A stretch of 64,000 bases of DNA, taken from contig CBDDEE010000025.1 in assembly GCA_965226855.1 (NCBI GenBank), positions 62,001 to 126,000 of the forward strand, read 5' to 3'. This document shows, in pieces, positions 8,505 to 17,583 of the stretch (position 1 is its first letter; each line of letters begins with the position of its first letter). The translations under genes and the position numbers were made by a program. Source of the DNA: JAUXJB01 sp965226855 (GTDB lineage: Bacteria; Myxococcota_A; UBA9160; SZUA-336). The notes under the pieces are model-generated. The model made no database searches and was not told the DNA's origin. It worked only from the letters and a program-made list of their open reading frames with translations.

Positions 8505-9123
8505 GTTCCTGCGCCGACCTGAGCTCGTCGACCTGAACGAGTCAGACGCAGCACCAACTCCCCAGCCCTTCGAGGAGCGCACCGAGTTCGAGCGCATCGA
8601 GCCAGGACTCGCGCGTGAGATTACTCCGGAGCAGGCGTACAAGAACGGGCTCCACGAAGGCGAGCGGATCGGACGCGAGGCAGCACACAAGGAGCTCGAG
8701 CCCATCCTCGGTGAGCTGCAGGCGGTAGCCGCATCGATGGCGCGGGTGCGCGAGCAGAGACTGGAGGAGCTGGAGGGCGAGCTGCTCGGCATCTCGAGCG
8801 AGATCGCTCGCCGCATCCTGCGAGGAGAGCTGCAGCAGCCGGGAGATGCGGTCGTGCGCATGGCCCGCACCTGCATCCAGGAGATCCAGGACGAGGGCGG
8901 CGCCGTGCTACGCGTGAACCCGCAGGATCTCGAGCTCATCCGCATTCACCTCGCCGAGCTCGATGCCGAGCTCGCAGAGACCTCGATCCGAGCCCAGGCC
9001 GATCCGTCCATCGCCCGTGGCTGTGTGCTGCTCGAGACACCGACGCGCTGCTACGAGGGCCGTCCTGAGCGAATTCTCGACGCGGCGTTGCAGAAGCTCC
9101 AGACCCGAGACGAGGAAGGCTGA
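8491..9123 (+). CDS. fliH: Flagellar export ATPase regulator FliH
   Basis: 210 residues from an ATG overlapping fliG by 14 nt. Architecture fits FliH: a charged, flexible N-terminus, a central helix ('YKNGLHEGERIGREAAHKEL'), then a HrpE/YscL-like C-terminal domain ('IARRILRGEL', 'RVNPQDLELI', 'DPSIARGCVLLET'). FliH dimers hold the FliI ATPase near the export gate. Located between fliG and fliI as usual. Confidence 0.92.
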   Translation: MSSSEFLRRPELVDLNESDAAPTPQPFEERTEFERIEPGLAREITPEQAYKNGLHEGERIGREAAHKELEPILGELQAVAASMARVREQRLEELEGELLGISSEIARRILRGELQQPGDAVVRMARTCIQEIQDEGGAVLRVNPQDLELIRIHLAELDAELAETSIRAQADPSIARGCVLLETPTRCYEGRPERILDAALQKLQTRDEEG

Positions 9124-10431
9124 TGCCGACTCCCCAGGCGCTGCTGGACGTCGTCGGAACCCTCGGGCCACCCGTGGGGGGGCGACTCACCGGCGTACGT
9201 GGGGTCGTCGCCGAGGCGCGCGGCCTAGAGCTTCCGATCGGCGGGCTGGCCGAAATCGAGACTCCGCTAGGCATGACGGCCGCCGAGGTCGTCGGCTTCC
9301 GCGAGGAGTGCATCCAGCTCATGCCCCTTGGCACCATGCGCGGTGCGGCCGTCGAATCCCGAGTCTGGCCACGCTCCCGCGAGGCCGAAGTACCCGTGAC
9401 ACGGCGCGATGCTAGGCCGTGTGATCGACGCGGTCGGAGCGCCGATCGACCAGGGGCCGCCGCTCGTTCCGGAGGCACACGCGCCGCTGTATCGCGAGCA
9501 GATCTCTCCGCTCGACCGACCCGTCATCGACACGGCGCTCGACGTGGGCGTTCGCGCAGTGAACTGCATCGCGACGCTGGGGCGCGGCCAGCGAGTGGGG
9601 CTCTTCGCGGGCTCCGGCGTAGGCAAGAGCACGCTGCTTGGAATGATCGTGCGCGGCACAAACGCCGACGTGCGCGTCGTGGGGCTGATCGGGGAGCGAG
9701 GCCGAGAGGTGCGCGAGTTCATCGAGCGCGAGATCGGCGACGCGCGCGAGACCACCATCGTGGTGGCCGTTCCCGCAGACTCCTCTCCGCTGCTGCGCAC
9801 CCGAGGAGCCTACGTCGCGACGGCTATTGCGGAGTGGTTCCGAGACCAGGGCGCGGACGTGCTGCTCTTGATGGACTCGATCACACGCTTCGCCTTCGCC
9901 GCGCGAGAGATCGGTCTGGCCCGGGGCGAGCCCGCGACGACCAAGGGCTACACGCCGAGCGTGTTCGCCGAGCTACCGAAGCTGCTCGAACGCGCCGGGC
10001 GCACGAGGGCCGGCAGCATTACCGGCATCTACTCCGTTCTCGTGGAGGGCGGGGACATGGAGGATCCGATCGCGGACAGCCTGCGCGCAACCTTGGACGG
10101 CCACATCGTCCTCTCGCGCGACCTCGCGGATCGAGGCCAGTTCCCTGCCATCGACGTGCTCGCCAGCGTGAGCCGGGCGATGCCGCTGGTCACCGACGAC
10201 GAGCACCGCGGGCACGCCGCGCACTTGCGTCGGCTGCTCGCGGCGTACCGCGATGCCGAAGATCTGATTCAGGTCGGAGCCTACGCACCGGGCAGCGATC
10301 CAAGCGTCGACGAGGCCATTCAGCGCCGGCCGCTCATCCAGCAGCTGCTGCAGCAAGAGCGGCTGGAGTCCGTGTCGCTGGCCGACGCCCGGAGCGAGCT
10401 GCAACGCGCACTGGTAGAGCAGGTCCAGTGA
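9123..10431 (+). CDS. fliI: Flagellar export ATPase FliI, with a one-base frame error
   Basis: Residues before ~9393 are read in one frame ('LMPLGTMRGAAVESRVWP', 'REAEVPVT') and those after ~9408 in the +1 frame ('MLGRVIDAVGAPIDQGPPLV'). The 1309-nt span is one base too long for a single frame; removing one base in ACACGGCGCG gives 'VPVTGAMLGRVIDAVG', the expected join, and a ~435-residue protein. The ATPase core is intact: Walker A 'GLFAGSGVGKSTLLG', 'GERGREVREF', Walker B 'VLLLMDSITRFAFA', 'GYTPSVFAELPKLLERAG'. FliI is the F1-beta-like ATPase of flagellar export. The lesion may be a consensus error or a true frameshift. Confidence 0.93.
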
Positions 10432-10865
10432 GGCGCTCCAAACTCCAGGTGATCCGACGCCTCGCAAAGCTGGAGGCGAACCGTGCGCTGCGCGGGCTCG
10501 GCGAGGCCCAGTCGAGTGTGCGGCAGCTCCAGAGCTCGCTCGAGCTCGTCCGCGCTTCGTCCGAGGCGTCGCAGCGCGCCCGCACACTGTGCCCCGGTGA
10601 GCAGATCAACGCGGCCGCGATCACTGCCGCGCACGCGCGCGAGCTCTGGCTCGCCACGAGAGACGAGTCACTGACCGGCGAGCTCGGAGAGGCGAGGTCT
10701 GCCGCGGAGCTGGCGCGCGAAGGTGTCGCGAAGGCGAAGCTGCGCGTGCGCGCCTTCGAGAACGCGATTGCGCGGCGCGAGCAACGTGCTCGCCAGGAGG
10801 CGCGGCGTGCCGAGAGCCGTCAGCTGGACGAGTTCACGCGGGGCCGCAGGGGAGAAGGGCCATGA
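10428..10865 (+). CDS. fliJ: Flagellar export chaperone FliJ
   Basis: 145 residues from the GTG that overlaps the fliI stop (GTGA). The protein is almost wholly alpha-helical coiled coil, rich in Arg, Glu and Ala ('RRLAKLEANRALRGLGEAQS', 'AKLRVRAFENAIARREQRAR'), as is normal for FliJ, which has little sequence conservation. Assignment rests on length, coiled-coil character and the invariant position behind fliI. It stimulates FliI and escorts export substrates. Confidence 0.85.
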   Translation: MRRSKLQVIRRLAKLEANRALRGLGEAQSSVRQLQSSLELVRASSEASQRARTLCPGEQINAAAITAAHARELWLATRDESLTGELGEARSAAELAREGVAKAKLRVRAFENAIARREQRARQEARRAESRQLDEFTRGRRGEGP

Positions 10866-11305
10866 TGAGACGGCTCCTCATCGCGCTCGCACTCCTCAGC
10901 CTGCCGCACCCTTCAGCTGCAGAGCCGGGCGACGCCCCGAGCGCGGCCGCGGAGCCCAGTCTGGCGGTACGGGCGCTCGAGCTCGAGGCCCGCGAGGGCG
11001 CGCTCAGGCTCCTCGAGGAGGATCTCGAGCGGCGCCTTGCAGAACTCGCCGCGCTGAGCGCGGAGGTATCGGCTGCGCTCGCTCCGCGAGAGGAGGAGTC
11101 AGACCGGGACCTCAAGACGCTGATCTCGTTCTATCAGGCAATGAAGCCGAAGAGCGCCGCGCAGCTGCTCGAGAAGCTCCCTGCGCAGCTCGCTTCCGAC
11201 GTACTGGCAGCGATGAAGATACGCGAGGCCGGCAAGATCCTGAACGTGATGGCCGCAGACCGCGCGGTGCGGATCTCGCGGCTGATGGCGGGGGAGAAGC
11301 GATGA
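10862..11305 (+). CDS. MotE-like periplasmic chaperone (MgtE N-domain-like)
   Basis: 147 residues from ATGATGA overlapping fliJ. It starts with a signal peptide ('LLIALALLSLPHPSAA'), then a coiled coil, then an MgtE-N-like helical motif 'YQAMKPKSAAQLLEKLP' and 'LAAMKIREAGKILNVMAADR'. This combination is the MotE family, a periplasmic chaperone for the stator/MotC in alphaproteobacteria and often found between fliJ and fliK or flgD elsewhere. Stator assembly is the likely role by family; no stator genes are nearby to confirm it. Confidence 0.8.
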   Translation: MMRRLLIALALLSLPHPSAAEPGDAPSAAAEPSLAVRALELEAREGALRLLEEDLERRLAELAALSAEVSAALAPREEESDRDLKTLISFYQAMKPKSAAQLLEKLPAQLASDVLAAMKIREAGKILNVMAADRAVRISRLMAGEKR

Positions 11306-12768
11306 GCGGTGCGCTGCCGCCCTCGCGCCTGATGGAGTCTGTCGGCTCGCTCGACCCCAGACTGGAACTGGCCAGCGCCCGGGAACCCGCACCTGTCGAG
11401 GCGGAGTCCGGAGAGACCTTCCTCGGAGTGCTCCGAACGGCAGACCTTCTGCTCGGCATGCCTCAGCCGCAAGCGGCGACGGCCGTCGCGAACCTACTGA
11501 TCGAGCTCGAGCCGGAAGCGGCACAAGCGGAGACGGAGCTTCCGGCACCAAGAGCGCCCGAGCTGACGCAGCTGGCGAATGTGGACCTGGCGCGCCCGGC
11601 GGCTTCACTCGAGCCGCCCGAAGCCGAGCAGGGATCCGGAGAGGAGGGGACCGCGGCAGACCCGGCTGCTGAAAAGACCGCGAGCACTCTCGAAGCGCTG
11701 GCACAGCGAGTCGCAGGGACGACGACGGGGCCGAGCGTGGAACCGTCGGCCCCCGCTACGAGCGGGAGCGTTGCCAGTGGACCCGATGGCTCGAGCGCGC
11801 CCGCAGACGCACTCCAGGCGGCAGCGGGCTCGGAGCAGGGCGACACGTCGGAGCGTAGCGTGGAGCGCAACCCGCACCTCCCGGACCTGCTCGACCGCAA
11901 CCAGGGTGGTGACCGTGCGGACGACGCCCGAGCACCGGACGCCGCTCAGCAGAGGGCGGTCGCCGGAGCGCACGAATCCTCCGTGCGAGGGGCCGCGGAG
12001 GCCCACCCGGCGACGGCAGCCAGCATGCGGTCGAACGCAATCCCGCAGCAAGGCGCTCCGGCAGCCGAGGCACCCACCGAGGGTGTGGCCCGAACGAGCC
12101 CGGGAGACTCCCCTCCAGCCACCGATTCCTCCTCCCAGGGAAGCAACGATACGGGAAGGGAGGCGGCTCGCCCTCCGGCCACGACGGAGCAGTCCGAGTT
12201 CGGCAGCCAGACGGGACCGCGCACCACGCAGGACACGAGCTCCGGATCGATCCCACAGGCACAGCTCATGAGCGCACCGCAGGCACCGAGCGTTACCCAG
12301 GACATCGCTCCAACGCGCGAGCCTCGCGCCTTGCCCGAGCTGCCAGTCCAGAACGAGACGGACATCATCCGCGAGGCGCGTCTGCTCACGCAGGCCGGAG
12401 GAGGCCAGGCGCGCATCCAGCTTCACCCGCCGCAGCTCGGTGAGCTCCTCCTGCGCATAACCGTCACGGATCAGAGCGTCTCCGTGAGTTTCGTCGCCGA
12501 GCACGCGCAGATCGCCGACGTCCTGGCGCGCCACCTGCCAGAGCTGCGGCAAGCTCTGGAGGGCATGGGACTCCGGCTCGACAACCTCGAGCTGGACGCG
12601 CGCACGGCCAACGATGCCGACGAGTTCGGCTCGCGCGGCTCGGCCACAGACGGGAACACCAGGGATGGGACGCAGCGCCAGGGACTCCCAGGACCGCACG
12701 CCGAGTTGCTGCCGCCTCTCCCGCGCGTCTCGCCGAACAGCCTAGGCACGGTCGACGTCACCATCTGA
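11302..12768 (+). CDS. fliK: Flagellar hook-length control protein FliK
   Basis: 488 residues from an ATG overlapping the previous stop (ATGA). A long Ala/Pro/Glu/Ser-rich low-complexity region (about residues 60-350) acts as the ruler, followed by the conserved Flg_hook domain near residues 360-440 ('ARIQLHPPQLGELLLRITVT', then 'RLDNLELDART'). FliK measures the hook and switches FlhB specificity. Low-complexity composition makes exact alignment impossible, but the C-terminal domain and position are diagnostic. Confidence 0.92.
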   Translation: MSGALPPSRLMESVGSLDPRLELASAREPAPVEAESGETFLGVLRTADLLLGMPQPQAATAVANLLIELEPEAAQAETELPAPRAPELTQLANVDLARPAASLEPPEAEQGSGEEGTAADPAAEKTASTLEALAQRVAGTTTGPSVEPSAPATSGSVASGPDGSSAPADALQAAAGSEQGDTSERSVERNPHLPDLLDRNQGGDRADDARAPDAAQQRAVAGAHESSVRGAAEAHPATAASMRSNAIPQQGAPAAEAPTEGVARTSPGDSPPATDSSSQGSNDTGREAARPPATTEQSEFGSQTGPRTTQDTSSGSIPQAQLMSAPQAPSVTQDIAPTREPRALPELPVQNETDIIREARLLTQAGGGQARIQLHPPQLGELLLRITVTDQSVSVSFVAEHAQIADVLARHLPELRQALEGMGLRLDNLELDARTANDADEFGSRGSATDGNTRDGTQRQGLPGPHAELLPPLPRVSPNSLGTVDVTI

Positions 12769-12786
12769 GTTGGATAGGAGCGGAAG

Positions 12787-13596
12787 ATGGAAGAAGTAAC
12801 AGCACTGGCGCCGACCGCCGAGTCATTCGAGAGCTCGACCTCGACACTGGAACAGGCAGGGCTCGACCGCGACGCGTTCCTCCGCATCTTTCTCACACAG
12901 CTCCAGTTCCAGGATCCGCTGAACCCGCAGGACTCGAGCGAGCTGAGCGCGCAGCTGGCGACCTTCAGTCAGCTGGAGCAGTCCATCGTACAGGCAGACC
13001 AGCTGCGAGAGGTCAACCTACGCCTCGAGTCGCTGATCGAGGCCACGAACCGGGCGCAGGCCGGACCGACGCTCGACCCGGTCGCTCTGATCGGCAGGCA
13101 GATCGAGGTAGGCGTCGACGAGCTGTTCGTTCCCCCGACGGGAGAGTCGATCCAGCTCGGCTTCGAGCTGAATCAGACCGACGCCGAGTTCCTGAGCTTT
13201 CTCGCGAGCGACGCATCCGGCACTCTCTTCGGGCTCGCGGCGGGCAGCGCAGGAGAGGGCGCAACCTACGCCACGGGCCACTACACGCTGAGCTTCTTGA
13301 ACGGGTCTCCACGCTTGCAGGCGCCGGGCCAGGATCCCGTCGAGCTCACCTTCTTCCCGCTGACGGAGCTGCCAAACGGAGAGCTCGCGGTGGATCCGGA
13401 CGCGAACCCGCTCGTCTTCTCCGCGGGCTCGACCTACGGCTTTCAGGTCGAAGCCAGCGGAGCAAACGGTGAGCGCTCCTCACTCGCCACCACCACGGCG
13501 GGGACCGTGATGAGCGTGCGCATCGTTGACGGTTTTCCAGTTCTGGTCGTGGGTGGCCAGGAAATCGACCCAACACAGATCCTTCGGATTCAGTAG
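12787..13596 (+). CDS. flgD: Flagellar hook capping/scaffold protein FlgD
   Basis: 269 residues; ATG preceded by GGAGCGG. The N-terminal hook-scaffold motif is clear: 'FLTQLQFQDPLNPQDSSELS' and 'QLATFSQLEQSI'. The centre contains the FlgD Ig/Tudor-like hybrid domain, and it ends '...GGQEIDPTQILRIQ'. FlgD caps the growing hook so that FlgE subunits polymerise. It sits directly before flgE. Confidence 0.95.
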   Translation: MEEVTALAPTAESFESSTSTLEQAGLDRDAFLRIFLTQLQFQDPLNPQDSSELSAQLATFSQLEQSIVQADQLREVNLRLESLIEATNRAQAGPTLDPVALIGRQIEVGVDELFVPPTGESIQLGFELNQTDAEFLSFLASDASGTLFGLAAGSAGEGATYATGHYTLSFLNGSPRLQAPGQDPVELTFFPLTELPNGELAVDPDANPLVFSAGSTYGFQVEASGANGERSSLATTTAGTVMSVRIVDGFPVLVVGGQEIDPTQILRIQ

Positions 13597-13610
13597 AGGA
13601 GCATGCGGAC

Positions 13611-15023
13611 ATGGGAATTCTGACCAGTCTCTTTGCAGGTGTGTCGGGGATGAATGCTGCAGGGCAGCAGATCTCCATCATTGGTGACAACATCGCGAAC
13701 GTAAACACGCCGGGCTTCAAGGCTTCCCGCGCCGAGTTCCAGGACGTGCTGGCGGGGAGTCTCGCGGGAGCGGGTAGCTCGGGCCAGATCGGCGCCGGCG
13801 CGCGCCTCGCCGGCGTGAGCCAGACCTTCACCCAGGGCTCCCTCGAGGCCACGGATGTGACGACGGACCTCGCGATCGACGGGGGCGGCTTCTTCGTCCT
13901 GCAGGACACCATCGGCGTCTCCTACACGCGCGCGGGCCTGTTCCGGCTCGACAGCACGCAGCAGCTGGTCAACGCCCAGGGCCAGTCGGTGCTCGGCTTC
14001 GGTATCTCGCCCGGCGGGACCCCGAACGGCGCACTCGGAGCGATCGTCCTTTCGAACGCGGCCTCCGTGCCCTCCGCCACGACCGCGGTCGAGGTGAACG
14101 TCAACATCGACCCGAACGACACGGCCATTCCCGCAACGAACCCGTTCGACCACCTGGATCCCATCGGTCACGCCAACTTCCAGACTGGGATCCGCATCTT
14201 CGATTCGCTCGGCAATCCGCGGAACGTCACCATTCACTTCCGCAAGGACGACGCCGTAGCGAACCGCTGGGTCTGGTTTGCGGGTGTGAATCGCAGCGAC
14301 CTGAACATGGCGGCGTACGGCGGTACTTTCGTTCAGGGCCCTGCTGCGGCGCAGACCCAGTTCATCCCGATCCAGAGCGGTACGCTCGACTTCGACAGCA
14401 CCGGTGTGCTGAGCCTCGAGACCGCCGCCGCCCTGTCGATCCAGTTCGACCACGACGGGGACGGGGCTCTCGACGGTGCCGCAGAGCCGACGCCGCAGAT
14501 CTTTCGCTGGGCGGACGGTGCCAACACCGCCACCATCAGCTTCGACTTCGGCAACTCGCTCACCGAAGGCGGAACCGGAGCCGACCGGACCACGCAGTTC
14601 GGCGGCTCCTCTGCTGCGGGCGTGAACAACTTCGTCCGCTTCATGGACCAGGACGGCTTCTCGTCCGGCTCGCTGCAAAGCGTGGCGATCGACGAGTCGG
14701 GCTTCGTGACCGGCTCCTTCTCGAACGGACAGGTGACGCGCCTCGCCCAGGTGGCGCTGGCCACCTTCCCGAGCGTGAACGGGCTCGCTCGCCTGGGCCG
14801 CAACAACTACACGGAGACCTCCGCCTCGGGCAACGTGATCATCGGCTCGCCCAACCAGGCGGCCTTCGGCGCGATTCGATCCGGTTTCCTGGAGCAATCG
14901 AACAGCGACCTCGCGGACCAGTTCGTCAAGCTGATCATCGCTCAGCGGGCCTTCCAGGCGAACACGCGAACCATCCAGACCTCGAGCGACCTGCTCTCGA
15001 GCCTGGTCGGTCTTGGACAGTAA
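13611..15023 (+). CDS. flgE: Flagellar hook protein FlgE
   Basis: 470 residues. The N-terminus has 'MGILTSLFAGVSGMNAAGQQ' and 'NIANVNTPGFKASRAEFQD', the C-terminus has 'SNSDLADQFVKLIIAQRAFQ' and 'ANTRTIQTSSDLLSSLV', the two halves of the D0/D1 coiled-coil core shared by rod and hook proteins. The middle is a variable surface domain ('LAIDGGGFFVLQD', 'TGVLSLETAAALSIQFDHDG'). FlgE forms the universal joint of the flagellum. Confidence 0.97.
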   Translation: MGILTSLFAGVSGMNAAGQQISIIGDNIANVNTPGFKASRAEFQDVLAGSLAGAGSSGQIGAGARLAGVSQTFTQGSLEATDVTTDLAIDGGGFFVLQDTIGVSYTRAGLFRLDSTQQLVNAQGQSVLGFGISPGGTPNGALGAIVLSNAASVPSATTAVEVNVNIDPNDTAIPATNPFDHLDPIGHANFQTGIRIFDSLGNPRNVTIHFRKDDAVANRWVWFAGVNRSDLNMAAYGGTFVQGPAAAQTQFIPIQSGTLDFDSTGVLSLETAAALSIQFDHDGDGALDGAAEPTPQIFRWADGANTATISFDFGNSLTEGGTGADRTTQFGGSSAAGVNNFVRFMDQDGFSSGSLQSVAIDESGFVTGSFSNGQVTRLAQVALATFPSVNGLARLGRNNYTETSASGNVIIGSPNQAAFGAIRSGFLEQSNSDLADQFVKLIIAQRAFQANTRTIQTSSDLLSSLVGLGQ

Positions 15024-15041
15024 CCGTTGAGGACATGAGAC

Positions 15042-15653
15042 ATGGCAGAAGAAGAGGCGGCGCCTGAGGTAGAGGAGCCAGAAGCATCCCCCTCCCGCGG
15101 GAGGGGGCCCACCGTGCTCGGCGCGAGTCTAGCCCTGGCGCTTGCTGTCGGTGCCATGGGGATCCTGGTCTTCTGGCCCGACACCGAGCAGGGTCAGAAG
15201 AAAGAGCGAACGGCGGTGACGCCAGCCGCGGAGTCCAGCGAGGTCGCAGTGGCGACGGAGGGGATCGACTTCGAGGCCGAGCTCGACGTCGTCCTGCCGC
15301 TCGCGCTCGTGGCCGCGGAAGGAGGGGGGGCGAGCACCGAGAGCCGCCACATCGGGAAGATCATCCCGCTCGACTCCTTCGTCGTAAACATCAGTGATCG
15401 CGAGCGCGACCGCTACCTGAAGCTCAAGACCGAGCTGGAGCTCTCCATGCCGGAGCTCTCGGACGAGCTCGATCAACGTATGCCTCAGATCCGGGATCTG
15501 ATCATCAGCTTGCTCGGAAGCAAGTCGTTCGAGGAGGTTCGCACGATCGAAGGAAAGAACTTCCTCCGCGAGGAGATCCTGCTGCGGATCAACTCGCTCC
15601 TGGTCTCGGGCAAGGTGAAGCGGGTGTTCTTTACGGAGTTCGTCGTTCAGTGA
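15042..15653 (+). CDS. fliL: Flagellar basal body-associated protein FliL
   Basis: 203 residues from the ATG at 15042. A short acidic cytoplasmic tail is followed by one membrane helix ('GASLALALAVGAMGILVFW', residues ~28-46) and a periplasmic domain with the FliL core 'SFVVNISDRERDRYLKLKTE' and the C-terminal 'GKVKRVFFTEFVVQ', which is the family hallmark (VYFTEFVVQ). FliL supports stator-rotor coupling. Its stop overlaps the fliM start (GTGA). Confidence 0.95.
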   Translation: MAEEEAAPEVEEPEASPSRGRGPTVLGASLALALAVGAMGILVFWPDTEQGQKKERTAVTPAAESSEVAVATEGIDFEAELDVVLPLALVAAEGGGASTESRHIGKIIPLDSFVVNISDRERDRYLKLKTELELSMPELSDELDQRMPQIRDLIISLLGSKSFEEVRTIEGKNFLREEILLRINSLLVSGKVKRVFFTEFVVQ

Positions 15654-16810
15654 CTGAGCGCATTCTGGAACAGGAAGAGATCGATCAGCTCCTGCAGGCT
15701 GTTCGCGACGGGAAGATCCCGACGTCGCCGGGCTCCCTCGTTCCGCTCCTGAAAGCCACGCCGATGGACTTCTCCGATCCGGGCTGGAGCCAGGATCGCA
15801 TCATCCGACGGCCACTCCCGGTGCTCGATCTCGTCTTCGATCGGCTCGGCCCGCTCGTCCAGGTGACGCTGACGAAGAGCCTGCGCTTCCCGATCCGCGC
15901 GGAGTCCTTCGGCGTCGAGCTCAAGAAGTTCGGCGACTTCCGGACGGAGTTCGAGAGCCAAGCGTGCCTGTTCGAGGTCATGCGTCTGGATCCGCTGCGC
16001 GGCTACGCCGTCATGGTCTTCCCGACCAACATCCTCTACGCCCTGATCGATGCCCTGATGGGTGGGCTCGGCGTGGGCGAGCTGCCTGTGGATCGGGAGG
16101 TGTCGGACATCGAGGCGAGCCTGCTCGAGAAGCCTCACCTGGAGACGTTGCGCGACCTGGAGAACGCTTGGAAGCCCTGGTTCCCGCTGCGCGTCGAGCA
16201 CGTGCGGGCCGATCGGAACGTCCGGGTGTTCAGCACGATCGGGGACGAAGAGGTCTGCCATATCGGCAAGATCGTCATCGCCGGCGACGTGCTGCCCTCC
16301 TCTCCGATCTACTTCGTGCTTCCGTATGCGAGCCTGGAGCCCCTAATCGAGGCGACGGCCGGCCGTGCGGGTGAGGAGAACGATCCCAACTGGCGGGTGA
16401 ACCTGGAGCACAACGTTCAGGAGACGAAGGCCCGGGTGTCCGCGCTGCTCGGAACGACCGCGCTCTCGACGGCGAAGATCCAAGCCCTCGCCGAGGGGGA
16501 CGTCGTCGAGCTGGACCGGCGCGTCGATGAGGACATCGAGCTCCTTGTCGAAGGCGAGCGCGTGTACAGAGCGCGCATGGGTCGCAGCCACGGCTACTAC
16601 GCGGCCCGAGTCACGACCCGCCGTGTGATCAAGCGCGAGTTCGTCGACCGAACTTCGGGACAGAAGCTGGTTCGCACGGGACTGATCACGAGTGAGCAGC
16701 TCGCTGTCGCCCAGGTGGACGAGCGGATCAATCGCAAGCTCCTGCTCGATTCCATCGTCGGTCGCGGCTGGGTCGAGCGGAAGGTTCTCGAGGCCGCTCT
16801 GCACGGCTGA
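15650..16810 (+). CDS. fliM: Flagellar motor switch protein FliM with a C-terminal extension
   Basis: 386 residues from GTG. The N-terminal CheY-P-binding motif is present ('ILEQEEIDQLLQAV'). The CheC-like middle domain follows, and the SpoA-type C-terminal domain ('TTALSTAKIQALAEGDVVEL', 'RVYRARMGRSHGYYAARV'). FliM normally ends close to that last strand; here about 55 more residues follow, including 'RTGLITSEQLAVAQVDERIN' and 'IVGRGWVERKVLEAALHG'. That tail resembles the two-helix motif of type II/IV secretion ATPase N-domains (GspE_N/MshEN). Role of the tail is unknown; the FliM assignment is firm. Confidence 0.93.
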   Translation: MTERILEQEEIDQLLQAVRDGKIPTSPGSLVPLLKATPMDFSDPGWSQDRIIRRPLPVLDLVFDRLGPLVQVTLTKSLRFPIRAESFGVELKKFGDFRTEFESQACLFEVMRLDPLRGYAVMVFPTNILYALIDALMGGLGVGELPVDREVSDIEASLLEKPHLETLRDLENAWKPWFPLRVEHVRADRNVRVFSTIGDEEVCHIGKIVIAGDVLPSSPIYFVLPYASLEPLIEATAGRAGEENDPNWRVNLEHNVQETKARVSALLGTTALSTAKIQALAEGDVVELDRRVDEDIELLVEGERVYRARMGRSHGYYAARVTTRRVIKREFVDRTSGQKLVRTGLITSEQLAVAQVDERINRKLLLDSIVGRGWVERKVLEAALHG

Positions 16811-16819
16811 GGAGGAAGT

Positions 16820-17110
16820 GTGCCGGAATCAACCAACGAAGCCAGAGGGGAAGAGGGATTCGAGCTGCTCCTGGACGTTCCGCTCCAGGTCTCGGTGCAG
16901 CTCGGCGAGACGCAGATGCGGATTCAAGAGCTGCTCGAGCTCGGCCAGGGCTCGGTCATCGATCTGGACCGCCTCGCGGGAGAGCCCGTCGACATCCTCG
17001 TGAACGGGCATCCCATCGCGCTCGGAGAGATCGTGGTCGTGAACGAGCGCTACGCAGTGCGCGTCGTCTCAGTCAACAACCCGGCGGAGCGCCTCGAGTC
17101 CTTGAAATGA
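16820..17110 (+). CDS. fliN: Flagellar motor switch protein FliN
   Basis: 96 residues from GTG with a strong GGAGGAA site. It is the SpoA (surface presentation of antigens) domain alone: 'LLLDVPLQVSVQLGETQMRI', 'LLELGQGSVIDLDRLAGEPV', 'ILVNGHPIALGEIVVVNERY'. FliN lines the bottom of the C-ring with FliM and docks FliH during export. Overlaps fliO by four bases (ATGA). Confidence 0.97.
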   Translation: MPESTNEARGEEGFELLLDVPLQVSVQLGETQMRIQELLELGQGSVIDLDRLAGEPVDILVNGHPIALGEIVVVNERYAVRVVSVNNPAERLESLK

Positions 17111-17583
17111 GCCGCTCGCTCGCTCAGGTGCTCACGCTAGTCGCGCTGGTCGTGGCCGCGACGGCCGCTTCCGCGGCCCCCGGGGCCGCGGAAGCGCTTC
17201 GGAACCCGAGCGTCGACTCCTTCCCCACACCCATGGTCGCTCCGCTCACGAAGATAGGGTTTGCGCTGGCTGCCATCAGCGCGCTCAGCGCCGGCCTGGC
17301 ACTGTGGTCGAGGCGCAGGCGGAAGGCCCTCGGCGGGACCAATGCGAATATCCGGATCCTCGCAAATCGCAGTCTCTCCAACCGTCATCAGGTCGTGCTC
17401 CTCGACGTGGGCGGGCACCGCCTGCTCGTCGGCACGGGCGGAGACGCGGTGACCATCCTAGCGGACCTGACGGAGACGGAGCTCTTCTCCGACAAGCTGG
17501 ATCGGCAGCTGCCCCGAGCGGAGTCAAGGCCCGAACCCGACTTCCTCGAGAAGATCGGAAAGTTCGAGGGACTCGATGCGTAG
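17107..17583 (+). CDS. fliO: Flagellar export apparatus protein FliO
   Basis: 158 residues. N-terminal signal/anchor, a second membrane helix ('IGFALAAISALSAGLALW') and then a basic stop-transfer 'SRRRRKA', followed by a small cytoplasmic domain containing 'NRSLSNRHQVVLLDVGGHRL' and 'LLVGTGGDAVTIL', the FliO motif. FliO assists assembly of the FliP5-FliR core. Position between fliN and fliP is the standard one. Confidence 0.92.
   Translation: MSRSLAQVLTLVALVVAATAASAAPGAAEALRNPSVDSFPTPMVAPLTKIGFALAAISALSAGLALWSRRRRKALGGTNANIRILANRSLSNRHQVVLLDVGGHRLLVGTGGDAVTILADLTETELFSDKLDRQLPRAESRPEPDFLEKIGKFEGLDA

Noticed and set aside
13590..14897. 435-codon open frame antisense to flgE
   Set aside because: Same cause; the plus-strand FlgE reading has clear family motifs throughout.
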